From: Apostichopus japonicus
Taxonomy: Eukaryota > Echinodermata > Holothuroidea > Aspidochirotida > Stichopodidae
Direction: 5' to 3'
Assembly (NCBI RefSeq): GCF_037975245.1
Contig: NC_092577.1
Location: 5,534,501-5,598,500 of the forward strand
Length of the DNA: 64,000 nt
Each line of letters opens with the position of its first letter. Position 1 is the first letter of the stretch. Below, one piece after another: positions 47,201-58,680 of this stretch. A program made the translations under genes and the position numbers. Below the pieces are notes generated by a model. The model was not told the DNA's origin and did no database searches. It saw only the letters and a list, made by a program, of their open reading frames with translations.

Positions 47201-48721
47201 CCTATATTAATAGAGAAAACCAGAGAAATAAGATATGACTCATAATTGACAAATAAGGAGTAATGTTTTCTAAAGCATTACTCCTTTTTCACCGTTCTGG
47301 ATTTTCCAACTCACTACGTTTTCAAATATATATATACATACAAGGGCGTAGGAACCGGGGGGCTGGGGGCGCCAGCCCCCCCCCCCAGTGAAAAATATGT
47401 AGGGGTGGAAGTATCATTCCGCCCCCCCCCCCCCCCGCTTCGCAAGTCAGAAAACCCCTTTTTCATTTCCAGATGAGAAAAAAATCTCATTTGGAGCACC
47501 AAATTGCACCTAAGTCCAGGTGAAAATGCAAAATTATTTACAAAATGGAGTGGGTGTTGAAGTGTGCTTTATTGCACCAAATTGCATCTGAGGCCACCTG
47601 GAAATGCAAAAAAATCCATAGGGGAGGGGGACGCCCCCTCCCTTAGACCCCTCCCCCAGGCCGGCCATCAGTCTTCAGCCCCCCCCCCCCACTCAAAAGT
47701 ACCTTCCTACGCCACTGTATACATATTAATATATATTTATACATTGTGTTTCAATATTTGCGTCGATTCAGTAGGGCATGTCAGTTCATTTGCTTGACTG
47801 AGAGGCTACTCACCTGGGGTCGTGTCGACTTTCTTTTGCGACCCTTTTCCTCCACTGTTCTTGTTTCGTTTGATCTTGAAAATTACTCTCCCAAACGAAT
47901 CACCCGGTGCAGCTGTATGGTGAAGATTGGATACATTAGAACATAATGTTTATATTCATACAACAGACGGGAAGGAGAGGTATACAGGGAAGCCAGCTGG
48001 ATATGATGTTCAAGTTCATGCTATATGTGTAAGCATTTTAAAACTAAATAGTTTGGTGAAGTATTGTCTTATTCCTCCGTTTGCCTTCAAACTGAGTTGA
48101 ACTAAATAAGGACAACGGATTATAAATCAACTGTGGTATTCCATGAAAATGTGCCTTATGCAGTAGAAAGCTCGTATATGTATCACGAAATCATCACTGG
48201 TCTACAGTATATAGCCCTCGTCCCCAGTCCTGGAGTCAAGACAACCGGATATTTGAGAAAATCCAATGCATTATAGTACAATTTATCTTTGACGGGGACG
48301 ATATGCCCGTCTCTTCACGCCCCATTGAATTCCAATGCACAGACCATTACTCTGGCCATGGAGCTATTTATAGCTCCATGCTCTGGCTAAGTCCCGGTAG
48401 GCTCTATAGCACGTACACGACCATTTCTTTAGTAACCCAATCTGTATCATTAACAATGGAGTCTATTGCTGACTAAAGGCACTCTTTAAATAAACCCACA
48501 ATGGACTGCTTGTCATTTTCATCTCCACCCGCCTCCCTCCCACCATCCCCGCCCCCAGCCCAGTCTTTCTTAATAAGGAGATCGATGGCCTTACCATGGT
48601 ATTCAATGGCGAGATCTCCGTTATCCAGGATCTCTAGGTCGAGCGGACACTCCTCATGTTCCTTACAGGCCTCGCTGTATACAACAAGCAGACAGACTGT
48701 CATCAAAATGAGTCTCAGCAT
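46204..48721 (-). CDS. Small secreted protein of unknown family, four exons
   Basis: Exons 48721-48595, 47912-47814, 46833-46678 and 46226-46204 join with AG/GT borders, all in phase 1, to give 405 nt and 134 residues. The protein starts with a clear signal peptide ([18 protein letters not shown]). The mature part opens with CKEHEEC and holds four cysteines in all, suiting two disulfides. The middle is Lys/Gly rich, followed by an acidic DHEDHED patch and a likely beta-strand region ([18 protein letters not shown]). The last exon adds seven residues ending in CPDA. I do not recognise the family. Introns are filled with (TA)n, a SINE tail and a MITE. The first exon stays open for about 40 more codons to 48473, so an unspliced 82-residue form is possible. 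Confidence 0.6.
46678..46833 (-). CDS. Secreted protein exon 3
   Basis: A 156-nt exon lies between acceptor GCCTGCAG and donor CCCAG|GTAATG. It encodes the acidic DHEDHED patch, [10 protein letters not shown] and [16 protein letters not shown]. Phase 1 in and out. No stop in the used frame. Confidence 0.65.
46905..47027. repeat. (TA)n tract with inverted arms, possible cruciform
   Basis: About 90 bp of TA is flanked by ACTTCCAGC on the left and GCTGGAAGT on the right, so the whole block is a near-perfect palindrome. In intron 2 of the secreted-protein gene. Confidence 0.85.
47008..47330 (+). repeat. SINE tails followed by (TA)n, two copies
   Basis: GCTGGAAGTTTTTTCACTG plus TTCATTACGTTTTCAA at 47009, and TTTTTCACCGTTCTGG plus CAACTCACTACGTTTTCAAA at 47286. 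Each runs straight into TA repeats. Between them lies AACCAGAGAAATAAGATATG, also found near 1100. Confidence 0.7.
47341..47717. mobile_element. hAT-like MITE with 8-bp target duplication TATACATA
   Basis: Termini CAAGGGCGTAGGAA / TTCCTACGCCACTG; flanks TATACATA at 47333-47340 and 47718-47725. It sits in intron 2 of the secreted-protein gene. Confidence 0.85.
47814..47912 (-). CDS. Secreted protein exon 2
   Basis: A 99-nt exon lies between acceptor CCATACAG and donor CCCAG|GTGAGT, a near-consensus donor. It encodes [18 protein letters not shown] and a Ser/Gly/Lys stretch. Phase 1 in and phase 1 out. Confidence 0.65.
48595..48721 (-). CDS. Secreted protein exon 1: signal peptide and CKEHEEC
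   Basis: The exon encodes 42 residues plus one base. The donor CATG|GTAAGG is strong, and phase 1 fits exon 2. Weaker donors further on (GATG|GTGGGA) are also in phase 1 and would lengthen the exon by 17 codons. Confidence 0.62.
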
Positions 48722-48754
48722 TGTGGTATCTGGAGAAGATTATATCATCGATAT

Positions 48755-48832
48755 TATAATAATAATAATAATAATAATTATAATAATCATAATAGTAATC
48801 ATAATCATAATAGTAATCATAATCATAATATT

Positions 48833-48916
<84 letters not shown>

Positions 48917-48975
48917 TATAATAATAATAATAATAATTATAATAATAATAATAATAATTATAATAATAATACTAA
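48755..48975. repeat. (AAT)n microsatellite
   Basis: About 220 bp of TAA/AAT with some TAATCA variants, just upstream of the secreted-protein gene start. It is followed by TTCTTATATAGCGCAGTATA, a motif also seen in variant form at 1138. Confidence 0.95.
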
Positions 48976-49355
48976 TAGATTCTTATATAGCGCAGTATAC
49001 CTGAGGCGGTCTCAATGCGATTTTAGCAAAAACAAGAAAAGGTATTAAGCAAAATAAGAAGAAAATAAATGTGTTTCAACAGCAGTCTTAAAGGTTGATA
49101 TAGAAGCAGAGTTTCTGATAGTAATAAAGGAAGATTGTTCCATAAAACTGCAGCAGCCAATGAAAAAGGGCGTTCATCATAAGTTTATGTTCTATTGTAT
49201 TGGACAATGGAACACTATAGATGTAGCTGCACTGGGTCGAAGGCATCTTGTTTCCTTACATTGTGTAAGGTCTTGAATATATTCTGGTGCAGTTCCATGG
49301 ATTGCTTTAAAAAGTCAATACCATAAGTTTGTAGTTAACACGTCATACAATTATG

Positions 49356-49396
<41 letters not shown>

Positions 49397-49689
49397 GCCC
49401 ATTTATGAGATTAGTATGATACAATTAAAGTCATTGAAATGTGACTGATATGTCACCATTACCAATATATGGAAATGACGTGTTTTAAGAAACCATGAAG
49501 ACTAAATAGCATGAGCGAACTGTGGTGTGAATTGCTACCCGGCACCCTCGGTTGGGACTTGAAACAAGGTGCCGGCTTTCGCCAACTAGGATGATATATA
49601 ACATATATGGCGACTACTGGAAATCGGAGTCTTCGGCACCTCGGGGGGGGGGGGGGGGGGGGGGTAGCAATGAGCAGGGTACTAGACCA

Positions 49690-49780
49690 AAGAGATTTAT
49701 AGCTAGGTAGGGCTTCGAACCAGAGACATCTGGGTTTCAAGCTCAGCACTCCACCAACCGAATTGTGCAGCCCTAAGTTG
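49690..49780 (-). repeat. tRNA-like sequence, probable SINE head
   Basis: The minus strand reads GGGCTGCACAATTCGGTTGG, then GTGGAGTGCTGAGCTTGAAA and CTGGTTCGAAGCCCTACC. B-box present; arms irregular. Confidence 0.55.
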
Positions 49781-50499
49781 TCGGCGATTCCTATTTAGCC
49801 CCCCCCCCCGACCCCTGAATGCTGTTGCGCCAGTCAGAAGCCACAATACCTTGTATAATACCATGTAACCCGTGGGGTAGGAGCCGGGGACTGGGGTCAC
49901 GTGCGCCCCCCATTTTTTCTCCAAAATAGCAAATGTGCCCTACTGGCAAATAAAATGTGCCACTTTGATGAAGAACTGTCTTTTGGTAATCTTAAGCCTT
50001 TGTTAATTTCAATATATTATGTGAATTATTTATTAAAAGTCTGTACATGCTATTTTTAAAATGGCATCCCATATCTTTATTTGTAGCACGGTGAACAATA
50101 AACAATCTCAATAAATAGTATAATTGATAGCATACTAACACATCATATATATTTAAGTGATAGGGCCGTTGTGTATCGGTTTATAGCATATAACGAGTGG
50201 TGGTTATGGTTATGGGATGAGAAAGTTTCCCTCTGATGTTATGCCCCAACCCACTTTTTTGAAGCTTCCTACCCCCACCCCCCCCCCCCCCTGCGTGTAA
50301 CCTGCAGGTTCCACGCGCTCCTCAACTTCCTTCCTTTCGATGCAACCCACGAAACGGCAACTTGGAAGGAGCCAAATTCAAGAGAAATTTCGCCTTCATT
50401 TATACAATTTTAACTGTACATGAAATATCAGAAAACCTGACCGGGAAGATTGAAACAAATGAAAGCAAAGAAAGAAAGAAGAAGAAATCTATCTATCAT

Positions 50500-50580
50500 G
50501 CCTGAAACGGGAATCGAACCAGTGACCTCTGAATTATTCAAGTTCAGCTCTCTACCGACTAAGCTATCCAGCTCTTAGAG
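50500..50580 (-). repeat. tRNA-like sequence, probable SINE head
   Basis: The minus strand reads AGCTGGATAGCTTAGTCGGT, then AGAGAGCTGAACTTGAA and GGTTCGATTCCCG. The A and B boxes are good, but the anticodon loop is nine bases and the arms pair poorly, so not a working tRNA. Confidence 0.65.
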
Positions 50581-51019
50581 TTGGTGGCGGTTTTTATCCT
50601 AATTAGAATGTTGTTAGAATATGACCATAATATGGATTTTTTTTTTGTCATGTGTCTATCGATCACATCAGTTTCAACTCCAATTACTGTCAAAAACATC
50701 ACGTCATTATTTTTAGGACTTCTCTGAAAACGATTCCAAACGGGATCTTGTAACATGTGGGCACACTTTTCAACTATATTATATCAATAATATCATATGT
50801 ATACATGTTTCGATGTGTTTTATTATATAATAGTTCAGATCAGAACTTATTGCAAATTAATCACACCATGAAATGGTCTTAGTATAGTTTTGATTTTTTT
50901 TTTTGCTATTTAACTCAACTACGGAAGCTTAAAAGTGCCATCAATATAAGAAAAGCTGCCCCAAAAGTTGACAATTTTCAGTTAATATAATAACTCATCA
51001 ATGTTGGATTGCTCAGCTG

Positions 51020-51260
51020 CTTTAACTGAGCAATTGAAAATTATTTTGCAAAATGTTTAATTGACAACTTATCATATCTCGTCAATTCAACATTTTCTGC
51101 AAACTGTTCAACTGTTCATTTCACTCCAATTGAGCAATTGAACAATTTTCTGCAAAATGTTTAATTGACAATTTATCGTATCTCGTCAGCTCAACATTTT
51201 TCTGCAAAATGTGAAATAGTTCACTTCATTCCATCTGAGCAATTGAACAATTTTCTTAAT
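51020..51260. repeat. Diverged tandem repeat, about 95 bp
   Basis: Copies share GAGCAATTGAA, TTCTGCAAAATGTTTAATTG and TATCTCGTCA. Two to three copies. Confidence 0.7.
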
Positions 51261-52665
51261 TTTTTTTTTTCTAACTTGAGGAATCCAAGATATGGTAAGA
51301 AATTATCAAGACGGAACAGAGCATGCGCAAACTGTCTTTAACGTGATTTAGTGATTTCACATGAATAACTTAAATTCTGGATACAACGGATATCTCTGAC
51401 CTTCTGATGGAAGTAAATATATCCCTTACCAACAGTCGGGGATAATTTGAAATGTAAGAATAGAACGGGGGTTGTTTTGAGGGTAAATATTAGAATAATG
51501 TTTAATTAAGCGACGTAACGGTGACCATAAATCGAATATGAAGTTTCCATTTAAGATATACCTATATACAACTCTTCGATCACGTTAATATACACCAAAC
51601 TATATGAATATCAACCAAATTTAATTCAATGAAACTACATAAAAGAAATATATAAAAGTGAATTTAATTTGTAATATTTTAAGACTGCTAATGTGACAAT
51701 GACAGAGCCTAATAATGTTTTTGTAAAACCGAACAGAAGAGAAACAAATCCTATTTTTCTTCTTTAAAGTAACATATCTTTTGTTTAAAAATATGTGCAA
51801 AAGGGGACTTTGTTTTCGCCTAACTCCAGTATGAAATCGGTTCGTTGGTATAAGTCGTAATGTTTTATGAATGTAAATTCATGAAATCTTGTAAATTTAT
51901 CAAGCAACGTTCCCCACAACATCAGCAAAAACAAAACTAACAACAAATCGACAAGACCTTCTACTATAAATACTTGTTTAGGGCAAATTTGTAACTATTT
52001 AATCTTATAATTCATCTGGAAACAACATTTAAGTATTATCAACGATTTTAATTATTGAAAATATTTCATAATTAACTTATGAATTAAAATGAATAAATCA
52101 TCATAAAAATCGAAAGAAAAAGATGAATGAAAAATTGTAATAATTTTTTTTTTACCTTGGTGTGTAGTCTAGTTTGACTGGTAATGGATGAAGGCCAAGA
52201 TGGATTTTGTTGAAGTGGTTGGTCGGTGGAGCTAGTCTTCGATAATAATAATGAATGTAATTGAAACGAGATTTGGTAATTTATAGCCATCTCCCCTTTA
52301 CCAATGATATACCAGTCACTCGTTGATGTAACATGAACACGAGATCTTATAATATAACTTATACATAAGGAAATAATATTCTCCAGAATCGATTACCTTA
52401 TCTTCCGGATCAAAGGGATTACGTTTCCCGTCTCTCACCTATCTCTTTCTCAGTTACTGGTACGATTAATTCTTTTCCTTGGAGGTTTATAACCTTTTGG
52501 TGAACATATGGCTACATGTCCTAGCTTCAGGTCAGGGGAGGTCGCATCAAAGGGTCGTTACAGCCCCGACGTCCGTATGAGTCATTTGGGGGCCCCTGGA
52601 CAGATGCAGGGATAAAGAATAATGTGTTCTCAGCTTCAAACACTAGTTTTTGAAGGAGGCCCCCA

Positions 52666-54418
52666 CAGTGGCGTCGCCAAGGGGGGGCCAGGGGGGGCAC
52701 GTGCCCCCCTGGAAAACCCAGTGCCCCCCCGAGTGCCCCCCCATCTGAGATTTGGGTTGGTAAAAAAATATATATATATTTTGTTATATTCAACTCCCAT
52801 CATCTGAGTTGGTTTTTCATAAGGACAAAGAAGCACAGTAATTCGTATTTTCTTCAAATGAGCTGCGAAAAAATGAAAAAGTTTATCCTTGAACGTCGGG
52901 TATCGAAGTCGTAGCCCGCGTCATCACAACAGGTGCCGATATTTACATTGAATGTGTCAGTGCTCACGCCATACCAGCGGATATACACGTCCGCTTCGCG
53001 AGCTACATGACTGTGAGAAGGGAGGGTACCGTACTGCAATATGTTGCCTTGGTCTGAGGTTGACAGGTTAGGAGCTGACGAAATGTGAGAATGTGAGGGT
53101 CCGCAGGCACCATACTTGCCTATATTTGTGGACCCATATATTAACCCTGTTGTGTAGAGGTCATTTGAGGTCAGATGCTTGTAGGAACAAATGGCGAATG
53201 TTCACACCTGCATACTGAGCCATACTCGATGTGTGATCAAACTTTGGATTGCATGGTGAGATCCCTGATAGGAGCCAATAACGATGCTGGAACCTGTTAG
53301 GCTACATCTTAATAGATAATGGGCGAAAACGAGAAAGACAAGAAAGGAGTCGGGGGTCATGCACACATTAATTCAACAAATGTAGGTTCTATTGATATAG
53401 GGTTAGGCATAATATCGACAGCATGTGGTTCATATCCTCTGCAAAATTCTGCGCCTTGTTAAAATTCATTACCTCAAAAATAGCAATTTCTGGAGATATC
53501 TTCAGATCGAATTTAGCATCAAATGTGGCAGCATTTTGCATCTAGCCCATCCTCCGTATGCGAAAATTTTCCAAAGGGGAGGGGGACAGTGGCGGCGGAA
53601 CCGGGGGGGGGGCTTGGGGCTCAGCCCCCCCAATGAAAAAGTTGAGGGGGCAAATGCATGATAAGCCCCCCCCCCCAATATTTACCAAGGCTCCGAAACG
53701 TGCATCTGCCCATTTTTCAATGCATACTTGTCGATCTGTCCGATGCACACGTATACTATATAGGTGTAATAATTTTAGTAAATGCTGGGGGGACCCTCGG
53801 CCCGTCCCCTGGCTATAGACCACATTGTCACCCCAACCGCGTCTTCACGCCCCGTGAAAAGTGGAAGCAGTGAGTGTGAGTACCGGTAAGCGCAACACAA
53901 CTTCGTCTTAGGCCAATGACTTGCTTCATTTCAGCCAGTTCTCCAACATCCCCTTACTACACTCAAAAACGTCTTTGCGAGTACACTACGAGTAATAGCT
54001 ACTCTCTTAAAACACCATCGAATATACAAATTACAATGTCTTTACAGACTTTTACGTGCAATCTGAGAAATTGCAGGCTTGAGACCCATATTTTAGGGCT
54101 AGGCATTCGCAGTATAAAACACTCGGGAAGTGCCGTTTCCGGCCATCTGGGGGTTTGAAAAACCCAAAAATTTCTTGTACGCTCCGCGCCAACCGATGGT
54201 GGCGCTCCGCTTAGATAGTCTCTACACAATAGCCCCCCCCCCCCAATAATTTTCCCGTTCCGCCGCGCCTGGAGGGGGCACCGCCGCGCCTGGAGGGGCA
54301 CCCCCTCCCCTTAGACCCTTCCCCAGGACGGCGATCCGTATCCATCTAAGTGCCCCCCCATCAAATGCTGGTGCCCCCCCTGTGCCCCCCCAGACTGAAA
54401 AGTCTGGTGACGCCACTG
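52666..54418. mobile_element. Nested hAT-like element, 1.75 kb, target duplication GGCCCCCA
   Basis: Outer termini CAGTGGCGTCGCCA / TGGTGACGCCACTG are flanked by GGCCCCCA on both sides. A second related set (CAGTGGCGGCGGAACC at 53588 and TTCCGCCGCGCCTGG near 54260) lies inside. The stretch 52800-53580 is unlike the G/C-run MITE sequence; it holds a 61-codon minus-strand frame (52854-53039) of no known family. No transposase seen. Confidence 0.7.
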
Positions 54419-54426
54419 GGCCCCCA

Positions 54427-56451
54427 ACAATTCAGATATTAGGCCTGGTGACATGGTTTGGGGCTTTGCATACCCATATGCCTAGCTTATATGCAGGCAT
54501 GACTCTCTTGTTCTTTTGAATTCCGAACACCATGTAGCTAGTCCGAGCCCCAACATTTGGTCCTATATTGGGTGTGGGTGAACTTAATTCTGTTATCTAG
54601 TCATTAATAGGCCTATAATTATGTGTTTTATATCCACCGGTTACCCGACAAAACTCTGTTCAATTATCATGCGAAAAGGAATACTATATTGGCCTGATAG
54701 TATATTATTACATCATGATCGGGTTACATGTAAATTCCTTTGACAAAATAATGCCATGATGATGACGTTATTGGCGGAAGTCTGAGCAAGCTCGTACAAA
54801 ATCATATTAATGCAACTCGAGTTTTTTTCGGATACGATGATAATCGTACCTTTGATTTCATGATGGTGTATGTGTATGTGTGTGTGTGGGGGGGGGGGGT
54901 GGGGGTGCGTTTGTGACGTCCAGCTTGTAAACACGACATCTGAAGAAGGGAAGGTTGGACCAAGTCATATTTGGTGTGTAGAAGTGCCACTTTAATTACA
55001 AGAAGGTTATTGTTTTTGGTGGAGGTCAATGGTCTTTTGAGGTCACCGGGGGTCAAAATGTGAAAACCTTGTAAACACGATATATCAAGGAGGGAAGTTT
55101 GGGCAGACCTCCTTAACTGAACAATAGGCAACTTTCCCAAGAAAAGAAAAAAAACAATGCAGAAAAACTTTCCTGAGGGCGCAGTTGTGATTCAAATCTT
55201 CACTTTTTGTATTTAATCCTATCATATTGTTCAGTAAGGCTAAATTCTGCTTTAGAGCCTCAGCAAGAGCCTCATTCATAGTCGATATTCGTGTACGTTA
55301 GACTCAGTGCTCCTCTTTAGTTTCGACCTCGGGTATATTTATGACTTCTATTAATACTTCACCTACCAGCATCCCCTTGACTGAAACAATAGACTACACA
55401 ATGATCGTGCCCAGGGTCTTTCCTGGGCGACTTCACTTAAAAAGTAATAGACAACTTTCCCAAGAAAAAAAGTGTCTATTCTGTAAAAACAATGCTATTA
55501 TACCCCGTAGTACCTCTCGTGAGGTCGATCAGGGGTTTAAACTCCTTTTTGTTGTTGTTCACCTTTGCGCTGAGTATTGTACACATACATTTCGGTGACA
55601 TTGTACTGAAGCTTTGGCCTGGTTGTATTGCGCGACATGAAACCCACATCATCATCTGGATTTTGATGAAACTATCGATCAGTGCTATTTTCCCCCTAAC
55701 CGGTAACTTAATGACTGCATGTTGTACATTGGAAAGCTTGGCTTTTATCAGGTAAACTTAAAACTAACAGTGTAGGGCTTTCATTCATTTCACAATTTCG
55801 ATACATTTAACTTCAAGTTCTTGTGTTGAATCATTGGGACTTTGGCGTTAGTGAACCGCCACTTCAGCCTCCAGAGTCCAGGACTGAAATTTTCGTCAAC
55901 GGCTAGACTAAAGTTAGGCCATACTAAATAGCCCACACTAAACATTTGGCATACTGTGTAACCTGTGTAGACCTGATAAGGCCTAATTCCTATACTGTAG
56001 CGTAGCCATGGTTACGTCCAACTGAACTCAAGTCCTCGTTTATTTGATTTCAGGCCTACAGTAGTCTAGTTAATAATTTCTTAATACGTAGTTGCTAGGT
56101 TGTTTACATATATCTACATCTGGGTGCCCCTAGTACTGTATATCTTCAGACTTTAAAGATATGTGAAGTGTTGCTTAATTGCTGCTGTTGATAACATAAA
56201 GGTTAATATTACACACCATAATGTTTATTGGTACTGTAGTTGTAGGATCACAAGTTTTAAATACTGTACGACTAAGAAATAATTATTTCTCTTGGTGAGT
56301 AATTGTGTGATGCAAGCATATTTCAGTGCAAATTCTTTCCTTAGCCTATAGTGTACGTTAGACATCCAATTTGTGCCGGTAGGCATAGGCTCTAGGCCCT
56401 CAGTACTGTTAACAGCAGACAGTCTGGTCTATCCTTGCCAAGTATTCATTT
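54427..56451. other. Intergenic DNA with short diverged repeats
   Basis: CTTGTAAACACGA and GGAAG-rich pieces recur at 54925-55100, and CAACTTTCCCAAGAAAA at 55129 and 55452. No gene seen. Confidence 0.5.
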
Positions 56452-56884
56452 CAAATTGGCTGTAATAATCCTTTGGTTTGCAAAGAAGTAATTAAGACCT
56501 AATTAAGGTTTTCACCATTAAGTGTTAGGGTTATAACTTCATGCATTTGTACATACAGTAGCATAGCCTAAGGAACTTAAAAAAACAAATTGCCAACCAA
56601 AGAAAAGTTGCTTCTTTATAGTTAACGCAAAAGTACCGAAGGCCAACAGTTAGTTAGCTACATTGTCAAATTGGCTGTAATAATCCTTTGGTTTGCAAAG
56701 AAGTAATTAAGACCTAATTAAGGTTTTCACCATTAAGTGTTAGGGTTATAACTTCATGCATTTGTACATACAGTAGCATAGCCTAAGGAACTTAAAAAAA
56801 CAAATTGCCAACCAAAGAAAAGTTGCTTCTTTATATTTAACGCAAAAGTACCGAAGGCCAACAGTTAGTTAGCTACATTGTCAA
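56452..56884. repeat. Tandem duplication, two copies of 215-218 bp
   Basis: Segments 56452-56666 and 56667-56884 are almost identical, starting CAAATTGGCTGTAATAATCC. Few differences, so a recent event. Confidence 0.92.
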
Positions 56885-57375
56885 TATTAATGATTTTGCG
56901 ACAAGAAGAAAACGTCATTTGCAATCGACGGAAAGTTAACTTTTCAGAGCGCGGCACGCGGTTTGGGCCAAATCTTCAATGCCTTTAAAGGTGCACTGTA
57001 TTGGCCCCAAATCTGCTAGAAATTCAAATATGGACACCTTGGTCAAAATTCTTAAACTTTTTATATATTAAAACCTTCAGGGCAAAATTCCCCCCAGGGA
57101 CGGACATTCAGTCATCTTACAATGTATCCTTAAAAATGTCTGAGAAAAGTTTGGAGAATAAAGACTTCCAGGAAAAGTATATACTTTTGAAAACTTCTAG
57201 CAATTATAGCTTGCTATAATTTGGGGCCTATACTGACTACCTTTAAAGACACCTGTAATGATACATGCAGTGCAAGTACTGGTCAGTCTTTATAGTGGTT
57301 TAATGGCCACATACTTTAGCTACAGTACTTCCATTTGATCATCCTACCTCAAAATTGTCAATAGTTAAAGTCATC

Positions 57376-57735
57376 GAAGACTCGCCCCAAACCGCGTGCG
57401 GCCATCTGAAAAAGTTAACTTTCTGTTGCTTGCAAGTGACGTTTTGTTTGGTCGCTGCAAAATGCAGACAGTAATGAAACGTGATACCTTAATTGTTATC
57501 TTTAGCTGGACCTGAAATGTCCATCGCTGTATCGATTGTATACTGTGCTGTGGGTATTGACTGCAGCTGTATGTATTGACTGTACACTATTGTCTAATTA
57601 CCGACGGTAGCAAGCTGTGTGTGTATTTTCTATGATCGATGGTGGTGTTTAACACTTCTGTTACACCTCATACGAAACTAGGTCAAATTACCGGCATTAG
57701 ACGTTTCTTTTTGCGCAAGTCTTCACACCCTTTAA
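57376..57735. mobile_element. R1 repeat, copy 2, upstream of the P450 gene
   Basis: Same ends and core as 45361-45728, same orientation. Confidence 0.8.
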
Positions 57736-57984
57736 TATGACCAGTCCCAGCTTTAGCAGTTCTGATCTGAAATTGAGTTTGATCTTTTCAAATCCAAATC
57801 ATACCATTTTCAAGTAGATCTGCACTCCTTTAAATTTGATTGTTTTTCATTCCACCACAATTTTATGGGAACTGGAATCCCTCATCTTACAGTTGACCCC
57901 TGCCCATGGTTCCCCAGGGTCAAGATAACTAGTCCTCCTTTCTACTGATCAAATATGGTGCAACAATCCTAATCAGGATTTTAA

Positions 57985-58306
57985 GGTTAACTTTCCGTTG
58001 CTTGCAAGTGAAGTTTTCTGCTTGTCGTCGCTACAAAATGCAAACAGTAATGAAACATGATACATAGAACTCTTTAGCTGGACCTGAGATGTCTATCGCT
58101 GTATTGTTGTACACTGTGTTGTGGGTATTGACCGTAGGTGTATGTACTGACTGTACACTAGTGTCTAATTACCGACGGTAGCAAGCTGTGTGTGTATTTT
58201 CTGGGATCGATGGTGGTGTCTAACACTTCTGTTACACCTCATTCGAAACTAGGTCAGATTACCGGCATGAGACTTTTCTTTGTGGGCGTGTCTTCACACC
58301 CTTTAA
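57985..58306. mobile_element. R1 repeat, copy 3, ending 155 bp before the P450 ATG
   Basis: It lacks the left end but keeps the core and the CACACCCTTTAA end. Its place close to the P450 start means it may form part of the promoter or 5'UTR intron. Confidence 0.75.
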
Positions 58307-58460
58307 TTTGGTAATTTCAATTTCCCCTTTCACTCTCTCATGATCAACAGAATCAAGATTGAAAGTGTTTTTAACTTTTAAACCAAGTTTTGCTACACTG
58401 TATTCATGTATTATTCTTTAATTTTTCTTCTCTTACCTTTTAGACAAAACGAAAACAGTC

Positions 58461-58680
58461 ATGGTCGTAGACATCGGAACAGTGACTGTAGCCATCTTGG
58501 CCGGTTCGGTCGCCCTGGTGGTGCTTCGTTACATTCAAGCAAGAAAACCGGTGTCCAACTACCCTCCTGGGCCCTGGGGTTTACCATTTCTGGGCAGTCT
58601 TCTGCAATTCCAGACAGATCACCAGAGATATTTCATGAAGCTGGGAGATAAATATGGCGGTGTTTGTAGTTACATGTTTG
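58461..58680 (+). CDS. P450 exon 1: membrane anchor and proline hinge
   Basis: It starts at ATG (CAGTCATGG context) and ends TTTG|GTAGGT in phase 1. It encodes the anchor, the hinge PPGPWGLPFLG and KLGDKYGGVCSYMFG. Confidence 0.93.

Larger units (their letters stand above)
48976..52665. other. Repeat-rich intergenic DNA
   Basis: SINE heads, a 22-base G-run at about 49644, C-runs, a short TA tract at 49360 and the 95-bp repeat. A 45-codon minus frame ending at a donor-like CAAG|GTAAAA (52290 to about 52155) is unassigned. Confidence 0.5.

Noticed and set aside
48501-49048. Poly-Ile and poly-Asn frames
   Set aside because: Produced by the (AAT)n microsatellite and the opposite strand of secreted-protein exon 1.
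50500-50580. Working tRNA genes at this and the other tRNA-like sites
   Set aside because: A and B boxes are present but anticodon loops and stems are irregular, and several copies carry a shared non-tRNA tail, so SINE heads are more likely.
52084-52290. Minus-strand first exon of 45 codons before GTAAAA
   Set aside because: No signal peptide, no domain and no partner exon; the donor runs into poly-A.
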